Assembly (NCBI GenBank): GCA_032718475.1
Contig: JAUCBJ010007322.1
Coordinates: forward strand, 22,514 to 86,513
DNA from: Nemertoderma westbladi
Taxonomy: Eukaryota; Xenacoelomorpha; Nemertodermatida; Nemertodermatidae
Direction of reading: 5' to 3'
DNA: 64,000 nucleotides
Positions within the stretch are counted from its first letter, which is position 1; each line of letters opens with the position of its first letter. Shown in pieces: positions 1 to 9,599 of this stretch. Made by a program: the position numbers and the translations under genes. Below the pieces are notes generated by a model. It had not been told where the DNA came from. It searched no databases and was given only the letters and a program-made list of their open reading frames with translations.

Positions 1-3000
1 TCCGAGCCCCAGGGACTTGGACTCGGGGATTAACTCTACTATTAAGTCATTATCTTGAGCTATACGTAGATCTGCTGGAATATGTTTAAGAAATTCTGTT
101 GAGTTACTACAGAATTTCTTGAGGTTGAAACCACCACGGGCTAAACAACCGATGAGTCCTATAGCAACTTCTATTTCATGTTTAAGTTGATCACCAGAGC
201 GGAGGCAATCATCCACATACATATCTCTCTTGATGGTGATCTCCACATCTTTATTGTAATCATCTCCGAAATCATGCCCACATTGATTGACAGCATTTAT
301 CACTACACAAGGGGAGTCTAGTTTACCAAACACATGTACAGTGAACCAGTAATCGATTGGCTCACCTTCAAGGTCATCATTGTCCCACCAGAGGAATCGT
401 AATGCATCTCTGTCTTCCACAGGAACATATACCTGATGGAACATTGCTTCGATATCAGCATTCCAGGCAACTTTATGTTGTCGGAAGCGAAGCAATATTC
501 CATACAAATAATTGATAATGTTTGGACCACCGAGGAGTGCATCATTCAATGATTTACCTTTAAAACGTGAAGATGCATTATTGACCACTCTTACCTTTCC
601 AGGCTTATCTTTATGTGTCACTGCATGGTGTGGCAGGTAATTGGTTTTACTAGTGGTCTTCTTATGTTCAGGAACTCGAATGAGATAACCTTTTTGCAAG
701 TAATCTCCAATCTGTGTAAGATAATAATTTTTCAATACTTCATCTCCAAGAAGTTTCTTTCTTAATGACATGGCTTGCCTATAAGCAACATTGCGATTAT
801 TATTGAGATGTGGAGTGTCATTCCTCCATAACATCGATGTCTCATAGTGTTGGTTTGGAAGTAAATGTGTTGTTGTTTGTAGAATATGTTCTGCACGTTT
901 CTCTAGGACACCAGGAGTTTTGTCCCAGGATCCACATTCAGGGGTATCAATTGAAAAAGCACGATCTACTTGACTTGTCAACTCCTCTTTATGAAGTGAT
1001 AGTTGATCATCAAATTCATTATCTGTAGAAACGATGGAGAAATACATTTGAAGTTCTTTAGGGACATCTCGAAGAGCATTGCACTTGTCAATACATCGTT
1101 CTGAATCTGCAATATATTGATTATTATCTTCAGCTGGAGCACATAATAACTCAGGTTCATAGTTAGACGACTTTATAATGCGATTTACATTGAATCTCAC
1201 ATTCGTTGCTCTGTCTCTAATAAGTCGCATCAAGGTTTTTGGAGGGGCATTTCGGTACCAACCAAACATAGTTTTAACTAGACGGTGTTGATATGGCTCA
1301 GGTTCATTTGGTCTATATCCATATACCTGATGAGCAACATATATATCCTGTCCTATCAACATAGACACATGCTGATCATCCGGAAAACTAGGTTTGTCAA
1401 CACCTAATTCTGAGAAGTAGTGTTCTTCTCCAGAATTCCAAGGCCAAGGATGGTCAAAGGATGCTGATAGGCCTTCAACTGTTTTTAAGACTATATCTTT
1501 AAGTGGGAGACAGCTCTGTGATACCCTAAAACCAGGTAAAGCAGTATCTAATTCACAATCAAGTAGACCAACACGAACTGGTTGTTCTTGGTTCAATGTA
1601 GAAACTGTTTGAGTTTGGAAATTTCGAATACAACCAATTGTTTCAGCTACATCAACATCTACATAGCTGGTAGTACTGGCACTATCAAGAACTGCATACA
1701 GAACCTTAGTTGCCTTCACACCAGTGACTTTAATAGGGATCACATTGAATGAGCATAGATAGTTTTTATTATTATTTGACGTCTTGAGACACAGATCTGA
1801 CAACACAGAATGCTCATCTGAAGAACTCTGAGCTTCATATCCATATTCACACTCATTATCGCTGAATGCAACCAGTTTAGATGTTTTGCCTGCACCTGGA
1901 GTGGTTGATGAAGACTTCAATTTATTTGAGGTAACAGTAGTTGATGAAGAAGTCATCGCAGATGTGGGAGTTGCTGATGATGTTAATCTTGAAACAGTAA
2001 CTGTAGGATTAATGCTCATAGTATCATGTAATGATGAGTGATGCTTCTTGCTACATATATCACATAATTTCTCACTCTGGCAATGTCCTACAACATGTTC
2101 GTATGAGAGACATAAATAACAGAAATTTAGTTCTCTCGCGAGATTCCTTCGTGCAGTTAGCTCTAAATCCATAAAAGTCTTACATTTGAGCATAGTTTTG
2201 TGTATGTCAGAACAAATTGGACATTTTTTATGCCGACGAGATTTAGTTTTCTCAGAACCAGATGAAGCTCCAGTGGTACGTCTATCTTTCATATTCGTCG
2301 TCTTTGACAATTGTTTGCTCAGCTGTGTCATAAGACATTTAAAGTTATCATTGATCAAGGGATCACTTTGTTCTTCATCAGAAAGAACTTGATCTTCATC
2401 TTCATTTGTATTTCCACTTTGGGTAAGTAGTGTTTTATGACTTAACTTAGGGGATGGGACTATTGTCTTCTTCACATATGAACGTGATGTAGACTTTGGT
2501 ACTTCAACTGATTTACTCGATGTTGTTGAAGTTCTAATACCTACAGGAATGTTCATTGCCCTAGCCTCATCCCCAATCAATTTTACAAAATCATTGAGAG
2601 ACTCCTGAGCGCCAGGATTACGGTCACGTATCTTGCGGACTTCACGCTTCCATTTATTTTGGAGTTCTCTGGGAAGACGTGATGCCATACATCCAAGAGC
2701 TTCCCAATTACCTAGAAGTTCAAACTGACCAAAGCGCCTCAGAGTTCGTATGTTGGAGACTAACTCTTGATGAAAGAAGAGTAGTTCCTTATCCCCTTTA
2801 ATAGGAGGTCCAGTTTTCAACTTAGATATGTCCCCAGATAGTGCTCGAGGATCACCATAGTAAAATTCGAGCTCTGCCCAAGCATCATTGAACTCATGAG
2901 GTGTTCCACGCATTCCTTGTACCAATTGTTTTGGCTGATCTTCTAGGAAAGCAATCAGATAATTGAATTTTTCATGTGAAGAGAATGATTTATTTGCTAC

Positions 3001-4611
3001 CAAGTCTGAGAAATCCAAATAGAAACTAAGCCATTGTTCCGATTTTCCATTAAATTTTGTTATCGGCATAGTAGGGAGTATTTGTCGTGCTGATAGATCG
3101 TTGAGCTTTTGTACAACAATCTCTGTTGCATCAGGTTCATGTTGATCATAGCGATAATCATGATATTCAGGATGTTGAGGAGGGGTTCGTCTCTCATTAT
3201 TTTGACCGCGTCGAGTGGGATATCTAGGTCGACGGAAATCAGAATTATCCATACCTGGGGAGCCATTACCTCCATTTCCTACAACTGCTGCAGCAAATCC
3301 AGGTTGGTGATGAGTAGAATGTTCCCGCTTAGGCTGAAAGTACTTATCTTCATTACCATGACCCATATTCTCAGAATCAGTTGCATATTGATAATATTGT
3401 TTCTTGGGAGGGAAGTCCATCTGTGGTGGTACAACACGAGATACTTTATAAGGTGACTCAGTATTTTTCTGCGATATAATCTGAGTTATCCCAGCTAGGA
3501 GTTGTGTTGACAGTTTATTTACAAATTGGGACAATGTATCATCTGTATCTGACACTGGTTTCGCAGTATCAACACTCTCAGACTGCTTTTCCATATGCAC
3601 TGGAGTCTCCTTGTTAAACGGTGCCTCATAGGAAGAGAAAGGAGGATTTGATACTGTATGAGGGTTACCATTATTAAAACGTACAGTGTGCTCAGAATAA
3701 TGGTTGCTCGATGCTATAGAGGTAGACCTAGGAATACTTGCAGTGTGATCAGTGGTTTTGAGTACCCAAGATCCAGTAGTTTGATCTACCATGTAATGAT
3801 CTCGCCCATCCCGAGCAAAATCAGGTATACCAAAATCACATGAACCATGACCTTTACTTATATCAGTAGGCATACATACTGTAGTAGGATTACAAATTGA
3901 GGGATCCAGCAGGGGGTGAGGATTTGAGTTTTGTCCCAAAACAATAGGTGTCATTATGGGTCGAGTTTGTTGACCTGTAGTTGAATGTATAACAATAGTT
4001 CTCAATTGGTCGACTTGTTTCGTCACTAGATCAAATTTTTGTTCTATCTGCCGTTCAAATTCAATGCCTTGGGCATTGATCTTTTTCTCCAGCATCTCTG
4101 CCATCTGCTCCTCTAGCAAATGGGAGTTATCCTTAATTTGTTCTGTTAACTGTGTAAACAGATCTTTTAACAAAACTGCATAGTCTGGTGGCAGATTGCT
4201 TTGCACTTCATTTGTTTCAATACACTGCTTGTCTATTGAGACAATATAAGTATCAGGTAGCTGTATAGTCAAATCTGGGGGAAGAGTAAGAGATTTTAAA
4301 AAATTAACACAACCTTCTATACTCTCGTCCAGTATATTTGATGTATTCTCTACAGCATCTATAAAACTAAGGTTTGCAATTAATATTTCTGGAGCCGTTT
4401 TAAGTACAGCCTGTAACCTAGCTTTAGCTTCGCTATAGACCCTTAAACTTTCATCAAAACTACTCTGTAACTCGATGGTTGTTAATTCTAGACCACGACC
4501 TTGCCTTTCATTTAAGGCTTTATTAACTGCTGTAATCGTACGTGTAAGGCGGGCTTTGATATTACCAAGAACATACTTATAATTTTCTACTGTTATTTCA
4601 GTATTTTCCAT
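1..4611 (-). CDS. Bel/Pao LTR retrotransposon Gag-Pol, 3' part outside window
   Basis: An uninterrupted minus-strand frame runs from an ATG at 4611 (context AACCATGG) to the window edge, 1537 codons. It encodes the retroelement polyprotein that packages and copies the element's RNA. Seen in order: a helical, Q/E-rich Gag N-terminus (about residues 1-190), a low-complexity linker, a DUF1759-like Gag block (about 505-660), CPIC near 796, a CX2CX4HX4C zinc knuckle starting at 831 followed by CDIC, an aspartic protease with LDSAS (active-site D976), then reverse transcriptase with ADIEAMF (D1386) and MYVDDC (Y1465, D1467, D1468). RNase H and integrase would lie beyond position 1. Motif order and YVDD are typical of Bel/Pao. 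The protease has DSA where DSG or DTG is usual. The lack of stops over 4.6 kb suggests a young copy. The 5' LTR should lie above 4611, but its ends could not be fixed. Confidence 0.93.
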   Translation of the reverse strand, partial: MENTEITVENYKYVLGNIKARLTRTITAVNKALNERQGRGLELTTIELQSSFDESLRVYSEAKARLQAVLKTAPEILIANLSFIDAVENTSNILDESIEGCVNFLKSLTLPPDLTIQLPDTYIVSIDKQCIETNEVQSNLPPDYAVLLKDLFTQLTEQIKDNSHLLEEQMAEMLEKKINAQGIEFERQIEQKFDLVTKQVDQLRTIVIHSTTGQQTRPIMTPIVLGQNSNPHPLLDPSICNPTTVCMPTDISKGHGSCDFGIPDFARDGRDHYMVDQTTGSWVLKTTDHTASIPRSTSIASSNHYSEHTVRFNNGNPHTVSNPPFSSYEAPFNKETPVHMEKQSESVDTAKPVSDTDDTLSQFVNKLSTQLLAGITQIISQKNTESPYKVSRVVPPQMDFPPKKQYYQYATDSENMGHGNEDKYFQPKREHSTHHQPGFAAAVVGNGGNGSPGMDNSDFRRPRYPTRRGQNNERRTPPQHPEYHDYRYDQHEPDATEIVVQKLNDLSARQILPTMPITKFNGKSEQWLSFYLDFSDLVANKSFSSHEKFNYLIAFLEDQPKQLVQGMRGTPHEFNDAWAELEFYYGDPRALSGDISKLKTGPPIKGDKELLFFHQELVSNIRTLRRFGQFELLGNWEALGCMASRLPRELQNKWKREVRKIRDRNPGAQESLNDFVKLIGDEARAMNIPVGIRTSTTSSKSVEVPKSTSRSYVKKTIVPSPKLSHKTLLTQSGNTNEDEDQVLSDEEQSDPLINDNFKCLMTQLSKQLSKTTNMKDRRTTGASSGSEKTKSRRHKKCPICSDIHKTMLKCKTFMDLELTARRNLARELNFCYLCLSYEHVVGHCQSEKLCDICSKKHHSSLHDTMSINPTVTVSRLTSSATPTSAMTSSSTTVTSNKLKSSSTTPGAGKTSKLVAFSDNECEYGYEAQSSSDEHSVLSDLCLKTSNNNKNYLCSFNVIPIKVTGVKATKVLYAVLDSASTTSYVDVDVAETIGCIRNFQTQTVSTLNQEQPVRVGLLDCELDTALPGFRVSQSCLPLKDIVLKTVEGLSASFDHPWPWNSGEEHYFSELGVDKPSFPDDQHVSMLIGQDIYVAHQVYGYRPNEPEPYQHRLVKTMFGWYRNAPPKTLMRLIRDRATNVRFNVNRIIKSSNYEPELLCAPAEDNNQYIADSERCIDKCNALRDVPKELQMYFSIVSTDNEFDDQLSLHKEELTSQVDRAFSIDTPECGSWDKTPGVLEKRAEHILQTTTHLLPNQHYETSMLWRNDTPHLNNNRNVAYRQAMSLRKKLLGDEVLKNYYLTQIGDYLQKGYLIRVPEHKKTTSKTNYLPHHAVTHKDKPGKVRVVNNASSRFKGKSLNDALLGGPNIINYLYGILLRFRQHKVAWNADIEAMFHQVYVPVEDRDALRFLWWDNDDLEGEPIDYWFTVHVFGKLDSPCVVINAVNQCGHDFGDDYNKDVEITIKRDMYVDDCLRSGDQLKHEIEVAIGLIGCLARGGFNLKKFCSNSTEFLKHIPADLRIAQDNDLIVELIPESKSLGLG

Positions 4612-6459
4612 GGTTAGGTAGGCCTACTACAATAGTAATTATATAATATAATAGTGGAATAATACCGGTAGAAATATTTATTATATTTTATTTTGAAGTC
4701 AAAACTTAATATATTCAATATATAATTAATACAATCTGACAATTAATATTAATTAAAATGGCTTACTTAATGATCTATATTTTTATTTATTTTATTTTAT
4801 TTATTTATTTTTTTTTTTTTTTTCAATAAAGTGCGAGTTCAGGTCTAGCCTGAATCCACTGTTAGTAGCGATCTGAGCATTATTAAACTGCTCAATTAGG
4901 CCTGCTTTAAATAATGATAAAGCAGCAATACAATAGTTTGAAATACAACAATACCGGTAGTAAAGTGATAAAATACCAGTACATAAAGACATAGCTGCAT
5001 AGGACAATAGAAAAATACACTATAGTACTACATACCACACGGACAAGCACACAACACAGGTTAAACCGGTAGTCAGAATATCACACAAAAAAAAAACATA
5101 TGCACTTTTTGAGAGAAAGTTGGGGATGGACTCCTTTGATCCGCAAAGAAAACCATCTCCCGTGCCAAAGCACGGATCCACTCCACAGAGCTTGTCCGAA
5201 GCCCCGGTGGATGCCCCGAGTAGTATAGTTTAAGATGAGAATACAGGAATAGTAATATCAACATACATCCACACCACATGTTAAACGTCCAGGTGGCACA
5301 CACATCCAAGTAGAACACGTAGCATACAAATTATCTGCCTATGCATTGCAATGCACATGACAAACTACTGTAATAATAATAACTGACTCGAAAACATCGC
5401 GCTCAACTGCACCAAGTCTTCCTTGATTCCAACTGTCGATGTTCCATCAAGAAAATAACCGAGAAAATATATAAATACCGGTCAGAGAAAACAAGTTTAA
5501 TCGCGCAAAAATACCGGTATAAAAAACAAGAAATACAACCTAGAGGTTGCAACTTTCATTAGTGTACAATTTTATCCGGCAGTGGGAAAATTGTTAAACC
5601 CAATTTAATAAAATTATTATTAATAGTCTGGCTTCGATATGAAATGTAGGAAAGACATTTTTCACATGCCTAATAGGTAAGCATGACGTACAGTTTTATT
5701 GATATAATATTATTATCGGTTAAGAAAAGGAAGGAACAAAGCTAATCAGAATCAAGGGGGACTGTGGCGAGTTAACAGCCCACAGTGCACAGGTAGACAG
5801 GCAGACAGGTATAAAACCACACATTCTTATATGTGGCTGTCCTGTGAAAGGAGCGCTAACACGCGGATCCCAGCCGGAGAGAGACCACCCGATCCCAACC
5901 CAACGGGAATAAACCCAACGACCAACCACGGAGCCGGAAGTGGTTCATCTTGGAGACTTGAGTCAGACATCCGTCGCTAACCAACAGGGGAAAGGGGAGG
6001 CATCGACCCGAACTATATTGCCTTTAGTGATCCATGGAGTTAGCGGATGGCATGACTAGGCTAACTGACATGCAATAACTGTGAACGATAGGCCTACTGA
6101 CTGCCGGTCTGTGACGTAGGCCGGTCAGCTGGTGTTGAACGCGGGCGATGTAAGTATGTCAAGTGGCGAAATTAGTCAATAAAGTCTAATTGCTAAATTG
6201 TATAAAACCGTCAGTCAAGCTAATGAAAGCTGCCTGTTCCGGTGTATTTATTAAATTACCAAATATATTTACCGTTGCTGGTTAATGAAGCCTGACTACA
6301 AGACTAATGCTATAATATCCTACTGTATACTGATGTATATACAGTGGTACCGGTACGCAATGATAATAAAAATTGTTGCATGCTATGGCCAGGGCATGGC
6401 CTATAAAGAGTCAACAGGCATGGGTCAATTTGTTGTGGAGAAAAGCAGGATAAAAAATG
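4612..6459. other. Region upstream of Bel/Pao gag and unassigned DNA; no gene seen
   Basis: No convincing coding frame. The part next to gag should contain the leader and 5' LTR of the minus-strand Bel/Pao element, but its 3' LTR is outside the window, so LTR borders and the primer-binding site cannot be placed. Visible: AT-rich DNA at 4620-4830, a T-run at about 4808-4823, repeated occurrences of the palindromic core ACCGGT (about 4665, 4972, 5065, 5477, 5513, 6350), and a perfect 14-bp palindrome TGCATTGCAATGCA at 5342-5355. Small frames of 60-81 codons here resemble nothing recognised. Confidence 0.5.
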
Positions 6460-7539
6460 ACACGTATGTTCAGCATACTTTCATTATATGGGATTCCTGA
6501 TGAAATTATTGCAGCAATCAGATCAGTATACGATGGTTCAACAACATTTGTGTCTACTGTTGACGGTGACACAGAACCATTTGAAGTGTTATGGGGCGTC
6601 CTCCAAGGAGACACACTTGCACCATTCTTGTTCATTATTGTGGTTGACTATGTTCTACGCATGTCCTTAGATCATCATAATGATGATGGGGTGATGATAA
6701 CTCCACCTACTGGCTCCAGAAGTCGAGGAAATCCTGCCAAGTACCTAACTGATCTAGACTTTGCTGATGACTTAGGAGTACTCTCAGAATCATTAGAGGG
6801 AGCCCAACGGCTCCTCAGCTCATTAGAACATGCTGCTTCTAGTGTTGGTCTTTTTATTAACTCCAGAAAGACCAAAATTCTGACAGTTAACTTTGAAAGT
6901 CCTCAGCAAGTCTCTGATCGGATGAGCATAAGCTCAAAGGATGGTATGCTTGAGCATGTGGACGACTTCTGTTACCTGGGATCATGGATCCGGAAGTCAG
7001 GTGAGGACCTTCGAATACGTAAGGGAAAGGCATGGGCAGCCTTGAATAGGCTTTCCAGGATTTGGAAGTCACCGAGAATTAATCGGAAACTTAAGGTCCG
7101 ATTATTTAGAGCAGCAGTAGTTCCGGTACTCCTCTACGGGAGTCCATGCTGGGCTCTAACTGCTGAGGACACCAAATCTCTGGATGGCACATTCACAAGA
7201 ATGCTACGCCGGGTTCATTGTGTCAAGTACAATGCACACATCTCCAACCAGACACTATATAACATTGGAGGTGTCTCATTGGTTCCCCCAAGCTTGACAC
7301 TAGAACAAAATCGCCTCCGCTTTGCAGGACATTGCTTTCGCCGTGAGGACCAGCCAGTGCATAATCTTGTACTTTGGCAGCCTCATGGAGTGAATAAGCA
7401 TGGTGGACAGCCCATGACTTTCTTGAGACGCATCTTAAAGGACACTGGCCTTAAAGATGCGGATGATCTAGCAAATGTCATGGGTGATAGGGAGTTGTGG
7501 CGGTGCAATTTTGTTGACAAGCCGGCACAGCATTCTTAA
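6457..7539 (+). pseudogene. LINE reverse transcriptase, C-terminal half (360 codons)
   Basis: An open frame for the C-terminal part of a non-LTR reverse transcriptase. The ATG at 6457 is accidental: the real protein begins far upstream in full copies, and LINE homology starts at about 6460. Visible: LQGDTLAPFLF, the catalytic FADD at 6760-6771, KTKIL after it, then a long C-terminal region with WKS, LLYGS and RRILKDTG blocks of the kind seen in APE-type LINEs with a craniofacial-development-protein-2-like architecture. The endonuclease and the first RT motifs, including the first catalytic aspartate, are absent, so this copy cannot retrotranspose. The frame is undamaged, which points to recent insertion. 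Clade assignment (RTE-like or related) is uncertain. Confidence 0.88.
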
Positions 7540-7580
7540 AAATGCAGCTGCAATGCAGCATGCCGATCCTAGTAGTAGTA
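6460..7580 (+). mobile_element. LINE copy 1, 5'-truncated
   Basis: This segment matches the 3' part of the LINE at 47466-51168, with about six differences in 1.08 kb by eye. Homology starts inside the reverse transcriptase domain, as expected for incomplete target-primed reverse transcription, and runs through the stop codon to the family's 3' end, ATGCCGATCC followed by a (TAG)n tail. No target-site duplication could be found. The left flank is ordinary DNA; the right flank is directly the G-rich satellite, so the right-hand duplication may have been lost or replaced. Confidence 0.9.
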
Positions 7581-9599
7581 GGGGTTTGTAGGGTAAAAGA
7601 TTGGGTTTGTAGGGGTTGGGGTTGGGATTGTAGGGTAGTAGAATTGATTTGTAGGGGTTGGGGTTGGGTAGGGGTTGTAGGGTAGAAGATTGGGTATGTA
7701 AGGGTTGGGGTTGTAGGGTAGAAGATTGGGTTTGTAGGGGTTGGGGTTGTAGGGTAGAAGATTGGGTTTGTAGGGGTTGGGGTTGGGTTGGGGTTGTAGG
7801 GTAGAAGAATGGGTTTGTAGGGATTGTGGTTGGGGTTGTAGGGTAGTAGAATTAATTTGTAGGGGTTGGGTTTGGGTAGGGGTTGTTGGGTAGAAGCATG
7901 GGTTTGTAGGAGTTGGGTTTGGGTTGGGGTTGTAGGGTAGAAGAATGGGTTTGAAGGGGTTGTTGTTGGGGTTGTACTGTAGAAGAGTGAATTTGTAGGG
8001 GTTGGGGTTGGGTTTGGGGTTGTAGAGTAGAAGAATGGGTTTGTAGGGGTTGGGGTTTGGTTGGGGTTTGTAGGGTAGAAGATTGGGTTTGTAGGGTTTG
8101 GGGTTGGGTTGGGGTTGTAGGGTAGAAGAATGGGTTTGAAGGGGTTGGGGTTGGGTTTGGGGTTGTAGAGTAGAAGAATGGGTTTGTAGGGGTTGGGGTT
8201 GGGTTGGGGTTGTAGGGTAGAAGAATGGGTTTGAAGGGTTGGGGTTAGGTTGGGGTTGTAGGGTAGAAGAATGGGTTTGTTGGGTTTGGGGTTGGGGTTT
8301 GTAGGGTAGAAGATTGGGTTTGTAGGGGTTGGGGTTGGGTTGGGGTTGTAGGGTAGAAGAATGGGTTTGAAGGGGTTGGGGTTGGGTTTGGGGTTGTAGA
8401 GTAGAAGAATGGGTTTGTAGGGGTTGGGGTTGGGTTGGGGTTGTAGGGTAGAAGAATGGGTTTGAAGGGGTTGGGGTTGGGTTTGGCGTTGTAGAGTAGA
8501 AGAATGGGTTTGTAGGGGTTGGGGTTGTAGGGTAGAAGATTGAGTTTGTAGGGGTTGGGATTGTAGGGTAGAAGATTGGGTTTGTAGGGGTTGGGGTAAG
8601 GATTGTAGGGTAGTAGAATTGATTTGTAGGGGTTGGGGTTGGGTTAGGGTTGGGTTGGGGTTGTAGGGTAGAAGAATGGGTTTGAAGGGGTTGTTGTTGG
8701 GGTTGTAGGGTAGAAGAGTGAATTTGTAGGGGTTGGAGTTGGGTTTGGGGTTGTAGAGTAGAAGAATGGGTTTGTAGGGGTTGGGGTTGGGTTGGGGTTT
8801 GTAGGGTAGAAGATTGGGTTTGTAGGGTTTGGGGTTGGGTTGGGGTTGTAGGGTAGAAGAATGGGTTTGAAGGGGTTGGGGTTGGGTTTGGGGTTGTAGA
8901 GTAGAATAATGGGTTTGGAGGGGTTGGGGTTGGGTTGGGGTTGTAGGGTAGAAGAATGGGTTTGAAGGGATTGGGGTTAGGTTGGGGTTGTAGGGTAGAA
9001 GAATGGGTTTGTAGGGTTTGGGGTTGGGGTTTGTAGGGTAGAAGATTGGGTTTGTAGGTGTTGGGGTTGGGTTGGGGGTTGTAGGGTAGAATAATGGGTT
9101 TGAAGGGGTTGGGGTTGGGTTTGGGGTTGTAGAGTAGAAGAATGGGTTTGTAGGGGTTGGGGTTGGGTTGGGGTTGCAGGGTGGAAGAATGGGTTTGAAG
9201 GGGTTGGGGTTGGCTTTGGGGTTGTAGAGTAGAAGAATGGGTTTGTAGGGGTTGGGGTTGTAGGGTAGAAGAATGGGTTTGTAGGGTTTGGGGTTGCATT
9301 GGGGTTGTAGGGTAGAAAATGGGTTTGTAGGGGTTGGGGTTGGGTTGGGGTTTGTAGGGTAGAAGATTGGGTTTGTAGGGGTTGGGGTTGGGTTGGGGTT
9401 GTAGGGTAGAAGAATGGGTTTGAATGGTTTGGGGTTGGGTTTGGGGTTGTAGAGTAGAAGAATGGGTTTGTAGGGGTTGGGGTTGGGTTGGGGTTGTAGG
9501 GTAGAAGAATGGGTTTGAAGGGGTTGGGGTTGGGTTTGGGGTTGTAGAGTAGAAGAATGGGTTTGTAGGGGTTGGGGTTGTAGGGTAGAAGAATGGGTT

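Noticed and set aside
318-3843. Short frames on both strands within 1-4611
   Set aside because: They are in other frames of the Bel/Pao gag-pol gene; the real frame is the unbroken minus frame from 4611.
5720-5929. 69-codon minus-strand ORF and similar short frames at 4801-5318
   Set aside because: Short, no known domain, no conserved context; expected by chance.
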